From Variovorax ginsengisoli (lineage in GTDB: Bacteria; Pseudomonadota; Gammaproteobacteria; Burkholderiales; Burkholderiaceae_C), in assembly GCF_030486595.1 (NCBI RefSeq), contig NZ_JAUJZH010000029.1, forward strand, positions 36,482-100,481: 64,000 nucleotides of DNA, written 5' to 3'. Each line of letters starts with the position of its first letter. Position 1 is the stretch's first letter. Shown piece after piece: positions 33,785-43,023 of the stretch. The position numbers and the translations under genes were made by a program. The notes beneath the pieces are model-generated. The model worked only from the letters and a program-made list of their open reading frames with translations. It was not told the DNA's origin and ran no database searches.

Positions 33785-35158
33785 ATGAATCGAACAGCGA
33801 ACCCGGCCCCTCTGGATGACGCGCATGAGCCGCACAGGAAGGCGATGTACCGGAAGATCACATGGCGGCTGATACCGCTGCTCTTCCTGGCCTACGTCGT
33901 CTCGTACGTCGACCGAATCAACGTCGGCTATGCCAAGCTGCAGATGAGCTCGGACCTGCATCTGACCGATGCGATCTACGGGCTCGGCGCGGGCATCTTC
34001 TTCGTCGGGTACGCGCTCTTCGAGGTGCCCAGCAACGTGCTCCTGATGCGCATTGGTGCGCGCCTGACCATCATGCGGATCATGGTGTGTTGGGGCCTGA
34101 TTTCGGCGGTGACAATGTTCGTCACCACGCCAATGCAGTTCTACATTGCCCGCTTCCTGCTGGGCGCTTTCGAGGCTGGTTTCTTTCCGGGCATCGTGCT
34201 GTATCTGACTTTCTGGTTCCCGGCGAAGCGTCGAGCACGCATCATCGCCTTGCTCATGAGTGCAACGGTTGTGGGCGGCCTCATCGCAGGTCCGATGTCC
34301 GGGTGGATTCTGCAGAACCTCGATGGTTGGCGCGGCCTGCGAGGCTGGCAATGGATGTTCCTGCTCGAAGGCCTACCGGCCGCGGCGCTGGGCTTCGTGG
34401 TCTACGCATGCTTGTCCAACTCGCCTGAAGAGGCCAAGTGGCTGTCCGAGGACGAGAAGCGACTGATACGCGTCGACCTGCCCAAGGACGCGGCGCCGCA
34501 TGGATCCACGCCACCCGTGGAGGCAGCCCTTGCTGCCCTGCGTGACCCTAAGGTCTACCTGCTGTCGTTTCTCTACTTCGCGGCCGTTTGCGGCGGGACG
34601 ACCCTGAGTTTCTGGATGCCTACGATGATCCAGAGCCTGGGCGTCAAGAGCATGCAGACGATCGGGCTGATCTCCGCCGTGCCCTACGCATTCGCTGCCC
34701 TGGCGATGATCCTGTACGGCCGCCACTCGGACAGACGTGGCGAGCGTCGCTGGCACTATGCGGTCGCGGTGGCCATTGGTGGAGTGGGGCTGGCGCTGAC
34801 GAGCTGGACCACTGCCGACCTGTGGCTGTCGGTGGCGCTGATCTCCGTCGCAATTGCAGGATCCGTCTCGGCGCTGCCGGTGTTCTGGGCAATGGCGACG
34901 TCACAGCTATCGCGGCAATCGACCGCCGCAGGCATCGCGATTATCACGAGCCTGGGCAACTTGGCTGGATTGGCGTGCCCTTACATCTTGGGCGTGGTCA
35001 AGGAGACCACCGGTAGCCTGACGGGCGGCCTGCTGATCATCGCCGGCATCATGCTCGCGGGCGCCATCTTGATGGTCAGCAGCGGCGCGATCCGGCGCGG
35101 TGCTGCCGCGCTCCGCTCTGCCCCGAGCAAAACGATGACGGACGTCTACGCACGCTGA
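33785..35158 (+). CDS. MFS transporter, anion:cation symporter (ACS) family
   Basis: A 457-residue 12-helix carrier. Seen: ITWRLIPLLFLAYVVSYVDR followed by INVGYAKLQM, the ACS signature, then GAGIFFVGYALFEVPSNVLL, ARFLLGAFEAGFFPGIVLYL and TFWFPAKRRAR. This group (phthalate, galactonate, tartrate and 4-hydroxyphenylacetate permeases) imports organic acids with protons. GGAG precedes the ATG at 33785. Three bases separate it from the next gene, so it probably brings in the substrate for the enzymes that follow. Confidence 0.92.
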   Translation: MNRTANPAPLDDAHEPHRKAMYRKITWRLIPLLFLAYVVSYVDRINVGYAKLQMSSDLHLTDAIYGLGAGIFFVGYALFEVPSNVLLMRIGARLTIMRIMVCWGLISAVTMFVTTPMQFYIARFLLGAFEAGFFPGIVLYLTFWFPAKRRARIIALLMSATVVGGLIAGPMSGWILQNLDGWRGLRGWQWMFLLEGLPAAALGFVVYACLSNSPEEAKWLSEDEKRLIRVDLPKDAAPHGSTPPVEAALAALRDPKVYLLSFLYFAAVCGGTTLSFWMPTMIQSLGVKSMQTIGLISAVPYAFAALAMILYGRHSDRRGERRWHYAVAVAIGGVGLALTSWTTADLWLSVALISVAIAGSVSALPVFWAMATSQLSRQSTAAGIAIITSLGNLAGLACPYILGVVKETTGSLTGGLLIIAGIMLAGAILMVSSGAIRRGAAALRSAPSKTMTDVYAR

Positions 35159-35161
35159 ACC

Positions 35162-36304
35162 TTGGTCGAGCAACTCATCTTGACCCCTTTGCCGCTGGAC
35201 TCTCGCGTGCGCGCGCGCCATGCCGACAACGGCAACGGCCTTTGCATGCATTGGCTGGAAGCGGGTGATGCAAGTCCCGAGACGCCGATGATCGTACTCT
35301 TGCATGGCTTCCCCGATCTGGCTTTCAGCTGGCGGCACCAGTTGCTCGCGCTTGCGCAAGCCGGCTTCCATGTGGTGGCGCCTGATCAGCGCGGCTATGG
35401 CCGAACCACGGGCTGGACCGCCGATGCGAGCAGCAACCTGCGAGCCTTTCGCATGGACAACCTTGCGCGCGACATCTTGGGCCTGGTCCATGTGCTTGGG
35501 AAGACATCGGTGCATGCCGTAGTCGGCCACGACTTCGGCTCGCACGTCGCGGCCTGGTGCGCGCTAATCCGCCCGGATGTCTTTCGTTCGCTGGCCATGC
35601 TGGCCACGCCCTTCACCGGACCGCCCGGTGACGCCGGTACGCCGGTCCCGCGCGCCCGTCAGCTCGCAGAAGCGATTGCCGGTCTGTCGTCCCTGGAACG
35701 TCCGCGCAAGCACTACCAGTTGTACTACTCGGGTCCCGATGCCAACGTCGAAATGCACGGCGCACGGCAGGGTCTGCGCGAGTTCCTGCGCGGGTACTAC
35801 CACCTCAAGAGCGCGGAGGGGGCCGAGGAGCGGCCCATGCCTTTGCCCGACCTGAGCGCGTCATCGCTGGCCCGACTTCCAACCTACTACGTGATGGACG
35901 TGGGACTGGGCATGGCCGACACCGTGGCGCAAGGCATCGCGCAGCGCGAGATGGGACCCAGCCGTTGGTTGTCCGAAGATTCTCTGGGCGTGTACAGCGA
36001 GGAGTTCGGCCGCACCGGCTTCCAGGGGGGGCTGCTGTGGTACCGGGCTGCCACAAGCCCCGCGCTGCAGAAGGGACTGGAGTTCTACGCCGGATCGACC
36101 GTCGACGTGCCAAGCTGCTTCATCGCCGGCGAGTTGGACTGGGGTGTACACATGCTACCCGGGGCACTCGCCGCCATGCAGCGCGATGCGTGCACTCGCT
36201 GGGTCTCGGCGCGGTTCATCGCCGACGCCGGGCATTGGGTGCAGCAAGAACAACCGGAGGCGGTCAATGCCGCGCTCCTCGATTTTATTGCGACAAGCCG
36301 TTGA
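35162..36304 (+). CDS. Alpha/beta hydrolase, epoxide hydrolase-like
   Basis: A 380-residue protein with HGFPDLAFSWRHQLLALAQA, VAPDQRGYGRT and the elbow VVGHDFGSHVAAW, where the nucleophile is Asp as in epoxide hydrolases and haloalkane dehalogenases, not Ser. The catalytic His lies in DAGHWVQQEQPE. It is longer than usual because of a cap insertion (about residues 180-280). The open frame starts with TTG at 35162, three bases after the transporter stop; no better start is clear. Epoxide, dehalogenase and fluoroacetate-type activities are all possible. Confidence 0.82.
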   Translation: MVEQLILTPLPLDSRVRARHADNGNGLCMHWLEAGDASPETPMIVLLHGFPDLAFSWRHQLLALAQAGFHVVAPDQRGYGRTTGWTADASSNLRAFRMDNLARDILGLVHVLGKTSVHAVVGHDFGSHVAAWCALIRPDVFRSLAMLATPFTGPPGDAGTPVPRARQLAEAIAGLSSLERPRKHYQLYYSGPDANVEMHGARQGLREFLRGYYHLKSAEGAEERPMPLPDLSASSLARLPTYYVMDVGLGMADTVAQGIAQREMGPSRWLSEDSLGVYSEEFGRTGFQGGLLWYRAATSPALQKGLEFYAGSTVDVPSCFIAGELDWGVHMLPGALAAMQRDACTRWVSARFIADAGHWVQQEQPEAVNAALLDFIATSR

Positions 36305-36320
36305 AAGGATATCTCTAACC

Positions 36321-37970
36321 ATGGAATCGAACGTCACGCCCGACGCCTTCGGTGCAAACACGCTGCTAATCAAGCAACTGCTGGAGGCCGGTCTGGCCCG
36401 CAATCCTTCACAAGAGATTGTGTGCGGCGATGCCGTGCGCTTCGACTATGCTGAACTGAGCCGGCGCATCGGCCGTCTGGCGGCCGGGCTTGCGTCACTC
36501 GGCGCGCGCCCGGGCGACACCATCGCTGTGATGGACTGGGACACGCATCGTTATCTCGAATGCTTCTTCGCGGTGCCAATGGCAGGCATGGTGCTGCACA
36601 CGGTCAACGTTCGACTTTCGGTCGAGCAATTGCTGTACACCATCAACCACGCCAAGGACGACTTCATCCTCGTCAATACTGAGTTCCTGCCGATGCTGGA
36701 GGCTATCTGGGACCGCGTGGAGCCGGGTAAGCAACTGGTGGTCCTGTCGGACGCAGCGAGCCCACGCGAGACGCGTCTGCCCATTGCCGCCGAGTACGAG
36801 GCCTTGCTCGCGAAATCGCATCCGGTGAACGCATGGCCGGACCTGGAAGAATCGGCACGGGCAACCACCTTCTACACAACCGGAACCACGGGCCTGCCCA
36901 AGGCCGTGCATTTCAGCCATCGCCAACTCGTCCTACACACCCTGGCCAGCCGGGCCGCTCTGTCAGGGCCGGGCGCGGGCCGCTTCAATCACGACGACGT
37001 GTACATGCCGGTCACGCCCATGTTTCACGTGCATGCGTGGGGCCTGCCTTACGTGGCCACGATGATGGGCGTCAAGCAGGTCTACCCTGGGCGCTACGTC
37101 CCCGACCGCTTGCTGACCCTGTTCGCGCGAGAAAAGGTCACTTTTTCCCATTGCGTGCCGACTATTCTGCAGATGATTCTTGACTCGGCAGCGGTCAAGG
37201 GCCAGCGCTTGGACGGCTGGACAGTGGTCATTGGCGGAGCCGCCCTCCCGCAATCGCTGGCCAGGGCCGCCATGGGGTGGGGGGTCGACGTGTTCGCGGG
37301 CTACGGCATGTCGGAAACCGGCCCGATACTGACGCTGGCGCAACCCCGGTCCGGACGTTCCGATTCGCCCAGCGACCAGGAAGTCGCGGCCCGCTGTCAT
37401 GCGGGCTGGGCAATTCCGTTCGTCCAGTTGCGCGTGGTCGATGATGCGATGAAGGACCAGCCGCGCGACGGAAACTCGCCCGGCGAGCTGGTGGCCCGTT
37501 CGCCCTGGCTCACGCAGTCCTACCTCGGCGACGCGCAGGCCAGCCAGGCGCTTTGGCGTGGCGGTTGGCTGCATACGGGTGACATCGCGGTGATGGATCC
37601 GGATGGATGCGTCCGGATCGTCGACCGCCTGAAGGACGTGATCAAGACCGGCGGTGAATGGGTCTCCTCACTGCAGTTGGAGGACATCCTGCTGAAGCAC
37701 CCCCAAGTGCAGGAGGCCGCAGTCATCGGAATTCCCGACCCGCGCTGGAGCGAGCGCCCTGCCGCCATCGTCGTACTCAAGGAGGGCGTCGTTCTCGATG
37801 CTGACACCATTCGTTCCCACGTCAAGACGTTCGCGGACGCCGGCGCCATCTCAAAGTTCGCCATCCCGCAGGAAGTGATGTTCGCCGACAGTCTACCCAA
37901 GACCAGTGTGGGCAAGCTGGACAAGAAACTGATGCGAGCGCAGCAGGCGAAGCTCGTGGGCGCCGCGTAG
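36321..37970 (+). CDS. Acyl-CoA synthetase (AMP-forming), FadD-like
   Basis: A 549-residue ANL-family ligase. AMP-binding P-loop TTFYTTGTTGLPKAVHFSHR, the VFAGYGMSETGP motif, HTGDIAVMDPDG, RIVDRLKDVIKTGGEWVSS and the C-terminal catalytic Lys in LPKTSVGKLDKK are all present. It makes an acyl-CoA from a carboxylic acid, ATP and CoA. It follows the hydrolase by 16 bases. A second, ruined ligase tail lies at 45613. Confidence 0.93.
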   Translation: MESNVTPDAFGANTLLIKQLLEAGLARNPSQEIVCGDAVRFDYAELSRRIGRLAAGLASLGARPGDTIAVMDWDTHRYLECFFAVPMAGMVLHTVNVRLSVEQLLYTINHAKDDFILVNTEFLPMLEAIWDRVEPGKQLVVLSDAASPRETRLPIAAEYEALLAKSHPVNAWPDLEESARATTFYTTGTTGLPKAVHFSHRQLVLHTLASRAALSGPGAGRFNHDDVYMPVTPMFHVHAWGLPYVATMMGVKQVYPGRYVPDRLLTLFAREKVTFSHCVPTILQMILDSAAVKGQRLDGWTVVIGGAALPQSLARAAMGWGVDVFAGYGMSETGPILTLAQPRSGRSDSPSDQEVAARCHAGWAIPFVQLRVVDDAMKDQPRDGNSPGELVARSPWLTQSYLGDAQASQALWRGGWLHTGDIAVMDPDGCVRIVDRLKDVIKTGGEWVSSLQLEDILLKHPQVQEAAVIGIPDPRWSERPAAIVVLKEGVVLDADTIRSHVKTFADAGAISKFAIPQEVMFADSLPKTSVGKLDKKLMRAQQAKLVGAA

Positions 37971-38016
37971 CTAGCCCGCTGTCATCATCCATCCCCCGAA
38001 TCCAAAGGAGTTCACC

Positions 38017-38772
38017 GTGCACATCCCATCCCTCAAAGAAGTCGTCAGCGCCGAAGAATGGCAATTGCGTTGCGACTTGGCAGCCTGCTACCGACTGGTG
38101 GCGCTACACGGCTGGACCGATCTGATATTCACCCATATCAGTGCGAGATTGCCAGGCGATGCGCGTGACTTTCTGATCAACCCGTACGGCTTGCTGTTCG
38201 ATGAAATCACGGCCTCCTCGCTCCTTCGCGTTGATGCGGAGGGCAATCAGATCACCGGATCGCCCTTTACTGTCAATCGCGCCGGCTTCGTGATTCATAG
38301 CGCCATTCACGCCGCTCGGCCGGACGTTCAGTGCGTGTTGCACACGCATACCCGTGCGGGCGTGGGCGTCAGCGCGCAGCAGGGCGGATTGCTTCCGATA
38401 TCGCAACAGTCGATGGTGATCCAGAATACGCTGGCGTATCACGATTACGAAGGCATCGCACTACGCGACGAAGAGAAGCCGCGCTTGCAGGCCGACTTGG
38501 GCAAGGCCAACTATCTGATGCTTCGCAACCACGGCCTGCTCACGGTGGGTGCGTCGATCGCCGACGCCTTCCTGGCGATGTACATCTTCGAGAGCGCTTG
38601 TCAGATTCAGATCGCGGCGCAGGCAGGCGGTGCGTTGACCATGGTCGACGAGTCCATCCAGGCGACCGCGGAGGCGGATGCACGCGCGCAGACAGGGGGC
38701 ATCGGCGGCCGCTTCGTGTGGCCGGCGCTGTTGCGCAAGTTGGAACGCACCAACCCCGGGTACGACGTCTGA
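38017..38772 (+). CDS. Class II aldolase/adducin family protein
   Basis: A 251-residue protein starting with GTG after AAAGGAG. Seen: GWTDLIFTHISARLPG, FLINPYGLLFDEITASSLL, the zinc ligands in CVLHTHTRAGVGVS and the third His in YLMLRNHGLLTVG. Family members are fuculose-type aldolases or, in aromatic clusters, decarboxylases; adducin-like ones may be inactive, but here the metal ligands are present. The stop overlaps the next start by one base (TGATG). Confidence 0.88.
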   Translation: MHIPSLKEVVSAEEWQLRCDLAACYRLVALHGWTDLIFTHISARLPGDARDFLINPYGLLFDEITASSLLRVDAEGNQITGSPFTVNRAGFVIHSAIHAARPDVQCVLHTHTRAGVGVSAQQGGLLPISQQSMVIQNTLAYHDYEGIALRDEEKPRLQADLGKANYLMLRNHGLLTVGASIADAFLAMYIFESACQIQIAAQAGGALTMVDESIQATAEADARAQTGGIGGRFVWPALLRKLERTNPGYDV

Positions 38773-39491
38773 TGGAACACATGAACCGCCAAGGAACCGC
38801 TGGCACCAAGGTTCTCGCCTTCGATGTCTTCGGAACGGTGGTCGATTGGCACAAGAGCGTTGTGCAAGAGGTCCGGTCGATGAATCTCGACGTGGACGGC
38901 AACCAGTTCGCGCTGGCATGGAGAGCCGGCTACATGCCTGCGATCCGGAAAGTCATGTCCGGCGAACTCGATTGGACCTCGATCGACGACCTTCACAGAA
39001 TGATTCTGGACGACTTGCTGCAAGTCTTTCGGCTGACGCATCTGACGGAGAAAGAGAGGCGAAGTCTCAACGGAGTCTGGCACCGACTGGACCCCTGGCC
39101 CGATAGCGTGGAAGGCCTCACCCGGTTGAAGTCGCGCTATACGATTTGTACGTTGTCGAACGGCAATATCGGATTGCTTTCCAACATGGCAAAGCATGCC
39201 TCCCTGCCGTGGGACTGCATTCTGTCGGCGGAAGTGTTTCGAAAATACAAACCTGATCCGGCGGTGTACCTGGGGGTCGCGCGGATATTCGATATAGAGC
39301 CGGACGAAGTCATGATGGTTGCAGCCCATCAAGATGACTTGGCGCATGCACGTGAATGTGGATTGAGGACCGCGTACATCGAACGTCCCATGGAATACGG
39401 CCCTCTCCAGCAGAAAGATATTTCGCTGAATGCGGACAACACGCTTCACGCCAGAGATCTGAGGGAGCTTGCCGATCTTCTGAGCTGTTAG
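38772..39491 (+). CDS. HAD-superfamily hydrolase, haloacid dehalogenase type II-like
   Basis: A 239-residue L-2-haloacid-dehalogenase-like protein. Seen: nucleophile Asp in VLAFDVFGTVVDW, the cap-domain GVWHRLDPWPDSVEGLTRLK, CTLSNGN, the Lys of VFRKYKPDP and MMVAAHQDDLAHARECGLRT. The haloacid subgroup hydrolyses C-halogen bonds through an aspartyl ester. Together with the epoxide-hydrolase-like gene at 35162 it raises the idea of a halogenated substrate, but neither activity is proved by sequence. The ATG at 38781 is an alternative start. Confidence 0.88.
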   Translation: MEHMNRQGTAGTKVLAFDVFGTVVDWHKSVVQEVRSMNLDVDGNQFALAWRAGYMPAIRKVMSGELDWTSIDDLHRMILDDLLQVFRLTHLTEKERRSLNGVWHRLDPWPDSVEGLTRLKSRYTICTLSNGNIGLLSNMAKHASLPWDCILSAEVFRKYKPDPAVYLGVARIFDIEPDEVMMVAAHQDDLAHARECGLRTAYIERPMEYGPLQQKDISLNADNTLHARDLRELADLLSC

Positions 39492-39981
39492 ACGCCCATC
39501 TTGCCAAGCAAAGTTGGTTCAACCGCTTCCGTAGCGTGCGCCTGCAACACGAGGAATTCGAACCAAGTTTCGCGTCGCACTCAGCCAGATCGCCACCGCG
39601 ATCATCGCGTTCCGCGAAGTGGACTTGACTGTCACATTTGCGGATAGCGACACCGACGGCCTTGACTTCGGAGGCCCGTTCTCTCCAATCAATTCTCCAT
39701 ATTCACTCTTCACCAAATGCGTCCAGAATCCGGCCCGCTGCAGATCTACAAGGGCCGGTCTTTTGACGATGCACCGGCGAACCGATGCTTGGACATACCG
39801 GCACAGCGACGAACCAAGCCAAGGTAGCGACTTCGCTCATACATCAGCCGTCCGTGCATCTATGCAGCAATTCGCCGCCCCATGAGGTACGGGCCTATGT
39901 ATGCGCCATCGGCGTGTGACCACTGGTCGGTAAGTTCCCGATGAGGTCACCATCCGCGCCGATCCTCCAACTGGCGGGTAG
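39492..39981. other. Non-coding or degraded stretch
   Basis: About 490 bases with no gene I can defend. A plus-strand frame around 39560-39740 reads FRVALSQIATAIIAFREVDL but has neither start nor family I can name. The next segment is a dehydrogenase remnant, so this is probably part of the same decayed region. Confidence 0.3.
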
Positions 39982-40140
39982 TCAACTGGCTTGTGGAACG
40001 ATGGTGAATTTGGCGTCGCGTCGGGATCGGCCAGACGGGCAAAGGCGTCCGGCACTCCGTCAAGTTCGACTTGGCTGGTGATAAGCTGACCAACTTGCAA
40101 TCGGCCGGAAACGATATGCGCGAACGCCTCTGCGAATTAC
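39982..40140 (-). pseudogene. MDR alcohol dehydrogenase, C-terminal remnant
   Basis: On the minus strand EFAEAFAHIVSGRLQVGQLI and TSQVELDGVPDAFARLADPD are the last helices of a zinc-type alcohol dehydrogenase. The true ending KFTIVPQAS then a stop is in a different frame because five bases (GACGC) are duplicated near 40015. Everything before 'AFAHI' is missing and replaced by the tail of a tetR remnant. Confidence 0.6.
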
Positions 40141-40440
40141 TCGATCGTGTAGGGCGCCGAAGCCGTGGGTGCAAGCTCTCCAAGAAAGACGGTGAGCGCG
40201 CAGGTGGCTGCCAGTCTGACCTGCGGATCGGCGCAGGCCGAGAACCGCTCAGGAATGGCGCAACTGCAGTAACGCACTACGTCTTCGATCATGGCCGCGA
40301 GATCGTCTTTGGTCTTGATGTAGCCGTACAAGCCGCCCATTGAGAGTCCTGATTCACGCGACAGGTCACGCAGCGACATGGAAGTGAAGCCGGTCTGCTG
40401 AAAGAAAACTGGCCTGAAATTTTGGACTGCATAGTGGAAC
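40137..40440 (-). pseudogene. TetR-family regulator, N-terminal remnant
   Basis: TSMSLRDLSRESGLSMGGLY and GYIKTKDDLAAMIEDVVRY are a TetR recognition helix with the usual 'sMGgLYgYi.sKd.L'. No proper start is found upstream; the first helix is damaged. After ADPQVRLAATCALTVFLGEL the frame runs out at 40137, where dehydrogenase sequence begins. A deletion joined the two genes. Confidence 0.55.
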
Positions 40441-40528
40441 GGCGTGTTGCCCGAGTTGATTCGGCTCCGTAAACTTCTCGAGAACCGAGCAAGCGCTCAT
40501 TATTTTAGAGACAACGATAGCCTAGATC

Positions 40529-40702
40529 ATGACCGTCCTGGTGAGAGAGCGAGAGCTCAATAGTTTGTTGCACGGTTTCCTGGATACGGGAGAACTCCTG
40601 CACCGTGATTCATACCCTGAACACAACGGCGGCGTCTTCGATGCGTTGCTGGAGGCGGCGCGCGGCATGGGAGCGGCCGGCCTGTTTGAGGGTTTGAAAT
40701 GA
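40529..40702 (+). pseudogene. Acyl-CoA dehydrogenase, N-terminal remnant
   Basis: A 57-codon frame reading RERELNSLLHGFLDTGELLH, RDSYPEHNGGVFDALLEAAR and ending AGLFEGLK. It resembles the first helices of acyl-CoA dehydrogenases ('srrElDFlLyevld...l..r..yaeH.re.fdal...a'). Everything after about residue 50 is missing. Its TGA overlaps the ATG of the SDR (ATGA), so even as a remnant it may couple translation to that gene. Confidence 0.45.
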
Positions 40703-41475
40703 CGACCCTCGCTTCCCTTTTCGATTTGCGCGGCAAAGCCGCCTTCGTGGCTGGCGCTTCCAGCGGCATCGGTCTGCACACTGCGCGATTGCTGGCGCGC
40801 GCCGGTGCTTCGGTCGCGTTGGCTGCGCGTCGGGCTGATCGGCTTGGCGACGCTGTCACCCAACTGAAGGAAGCGGGGTATCGCGCCTGCGCGACGAGCC
40901 TCGACGTGACGCAGCCAGACTCTATCTCGGTGGCCTGGGCGGACGCGCAGCAGCAACTGGATCAACCGCTGGACATCCTGATCAACAACGCAGGCGTCAT
41001 CCATATCGAGCGCTTCACCGACCAATCCAGGGAGGACGTGACGCGCATCTTCGACACCAACCTCAAGGGCGCATTCCTGGTAGCACAGGAGGCCGCGCGG
41101 CAAATGGTCGCGCAGGGCGGCGGCTGCATCGTCAACGTGGCATCGTCGGCGGGGCTTCGCGCCAGCGGTCACATGTCAAGCTACGGCGCCTCCAAGGCTG
41201 GATTGATCCACCTGACGCACATCATGGCTCTTGAACTCGCCGGTAAGGGCGTGCGCGTCAATGCGCTGGCCCCCGGCAACATCCGAACCGACATGCAGGC
41301 CAGCTTCAGTGAGCACGGCCTCGAAGAATCCATCCGCAAGCGAATTCCCATGCGTCGCTTCGGTGAGCCATCGGACCTCGATGGCGCCATGTTACTGCTG
41401 ACGTCCGATGCGGGGCGCTACATCACGGGAGCCGTGCTGCCGGTCGATGGCGGCCAGATCCTTAGCTGGATGTAG
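40699..41475 (+). CDS. SDR-family NAD(P)-dependent oxidoreductase (FabG-like)
   Basis: A complete 258-residue classical SDR: cofactor turn VAGASSGIG, LINNAG, the Ser of NVASSAGLRASG, Y162 and K166 (MSSYGASKAGLIHL), and the C-terminal DGAMLLLTSDAGRYITGAVL followed by PVDGGQ. It probably oxidises a 3-hydroxyacyl-CoA or secondary alcohol. It heads the plus-strand group that includes a Bug receptor and an enoyl-CoA hydratase. Confidence 0.92.
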   Translation: MTTLASLFDLRGKAAFVAGASSGIGLHTARLLARAGASVALAARRADRLGDAVTQLKEAGYRACATSLDVTQPDSISVAWADAQQQLDQPLDILINNAGVIHIERFTDQSREDVTRIFDTNLKGAFLVAQEAARQMVAQGGGCIVNVASSAGLRASGHMSSYGASKAGLIHLTHIMALELAGKGVRVNALAPGNIRTDMQASFSEHGLEESIRKRIPMRRFGEPSDLDGAMLLLTSDAGRYITGAVLPVDGGQILSWM

Positions 41476-41510
41476 CTAGTTCCTTCACCAACTAACCAAC
41501 AGAGACTATC

Positions 41511-42497
41511 GTGCAAATCAGAGAATTCCTGAACCTCGTATGTGGTGCAACGCTCGCATTGGCCGCGTTCATGCAGCCTGCTTCAGCGGAGAGCTATCCG
41601 AGCAAGCCCGTCAAGATCATTGCTCCTTATGCTGCGGGCGGTGGCGTGGACATTGTGGCCCGCGTCCTGGCCGACAAGATGACCAGGAGCCTGGGACAGC
41701 CTGTCATCGTCGACAACAAGACGGGTGGGGCAGGGAACATCGGCGTCGAGGCTGTGGCCAAGGCGCCGGGTGACGGCTACACCGTTTCCGTGGCCCTGAG
41801 CTCCAATCTCATGATCAACCAGTTTCTGTACACGAAGCTGCCCTACGACCCGCAGAAGGACCTGACCATGGTGGCGAAGGTTGCCGATGCGCCGCTCGTG
41901 TTGGTGGTCAATGCCGCGTTGCCGATCCGCAATAGCGCCGAACTGCGTACCTACATCGCTGCCAACAAGGGAAAGTTGGCCTACGGATCGTGGGGCGTGG
42001 GCACGATTTCTCACATGAGCGCGAGCCGCCTGAGCGCCATGCTCGACGGCGACATGACGCACGTGGCCTACAGGGGTGAAGCGCCGATGATGCAGGATCT
42101 GGTGGCAGGCAACATCCCCATGTCGTTCGCCACGGGCGCACAGGCTCCGGGCTTCATCCAGAGTGGCAAGCTCAGGGCCATCGGCGTCACGGGAACTTCC
42201 CGTATTCCATCGCTGCCCGATGTGCCGACCTTGGCCGAAGTGGGCCTCGACGATCCGCTGCTGCGTGCGGTCGGTTGGGTCGGCGTCGCCGTTCCTTCCG
42301 CGACGCCAGACGCCGTCGTGCAGAAGCTGGGGGTTTCCATCGAAGCGGCAGTAAAGATGCCCGACGTTCAGGCTCGAATCCGTGAACTCGGATGGGTGGC
42401 CAGCTTCCAAGGCCCGGCACCCATCCGCGTGACATACCTTCGGGAAGCGCCGATGTGGCAGCAGGTTGTCAAACGCTCCGGTGCGAAGCTGGATTGA
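41511..42497 (+). CDS. Bug-family tripartite tricarboxylate transporter substrate-binding protein
   Basis: A 328-residue periplasmic receptor starting with GTG. Signal peptide: FLNLVCGATLALAAFMQPAS with cleavage near ASA-E. The mature start YPSKPVKIIAPYAAGGGVDI, GQPVIVDNKTGGAGNIGVEA and GDGYTVSVALSSNLMIN are Bug hallmarks. Located between the SDR and an NTF2-like gene, it probably feeds the pathway of this cluster. No membrane subunits are nearby. Confidence 0.92.
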   Translation: MQIREFLNLVCGATLALAAFMQPASAESYPSKPVKIIAPYAAGGGVDIVARVLADKMTRSLGQPVIVDNKTGGAGNIGVEAVAKAPGDGYTVSVALSSNLMINQFLYTKLPYDPQKDLTMVAKVADAPLVLVVNAALPIRNSAELRTYIAANKGKLAYGSWGVGTISHMSASRLSAMLDGDMTHVAYRGEAPMMQDLVAGNIPMSFATGAQAPGFIQSGKLRAIGVTGTSRIPSLPDVPTLAEVGLDDPLLRAVGWVGVAVPSATPDAVVQKLGVSIEAAVKMPDVQARIRELGWVASFQGPAPIRVTYLREAPMWQQVVKRSGAKLD

Positions 42498-42524
42498 GAG
42501 CGGCCGACTTACAAGGGACTGAAC

Positions 42525-43007
42525 ATGACTACAGCTAGCGACACAGCATCGCCAACGCACGCCATCACCGGTATTCGAGAGATGAATGACTGGTTCTTCA
42601 ACATCTACCTGCCCAAATGGGTCGCGATGGGAGCGGATCCTTCGAGCGGAGGACCAGATGGCATCCTGGACTACTGGGGTGTGCCGCTGCACGCGGCTTC
42701 GGTGAACATGACCAAGTGCCTGATGACGGGGCAAGCGGTGATCGGGCTGCTGCACGCCAACCAGGATCCGTTGCAGGCGGCGAACTACACCCACACCGTG
42801 GTGCTGGATCGTCACGTAAAGGGCTACAACAGCAACGCGGGGTCGATCGACGTGATCTGGTCGCGCCGCCGGGCGGACGAATCGGAGATCGAGCGGCGCG
42901 CCGTTCACTTCGAGATTCACCGCACGACCGAGGGTTGGCGCGTGATCGCGATCGCCAGCACGCTCACCGAGCGCGAACTGCTCAGCGAGATCTGGGAAAC
43001 CGTTTAA
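42525..43007 (+). CDS. NTF2-like/SnoaL-type hypothetical protein
   Basis: A 160-residue protein of unknown function. An N-terminal helix (IREMNDWFFNIYLPKWVAMG) leads to DYWGVPLHAASVNMTKCLMT, and the C-terminal half has the alternating strands of a cone-shaped NTF2 fold (YTHTVVLDRHVKGYNSNAGS, AVHFEIHRTTEGWRVIAIAS). No catalytic residues can be assigned. It starts 27 bases after the Bug receptor and ends 16 bases before the enoyl-CoA hydratase, so it probably belongs to the pathway, for example as isomerase, dehydratase or ligand-binding protein. Confidence 0.7.
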   Translation: MTTASDTASPTHAITGIREMNDWFFNIYLPKWVAMGADPSSGGPDGILDYWGVPLHAASVNMTKCLMTGQAVIGLLHANQDPLQAANYTHTVVLDRHVKGYNSNAGSIDVIWSRRRADESEIERRAVHFEIHRTTEGWRVIAIASTLTERELLSEIWETV

Positions 43008-43023
43008 CCAAGGGAATTGCCAT

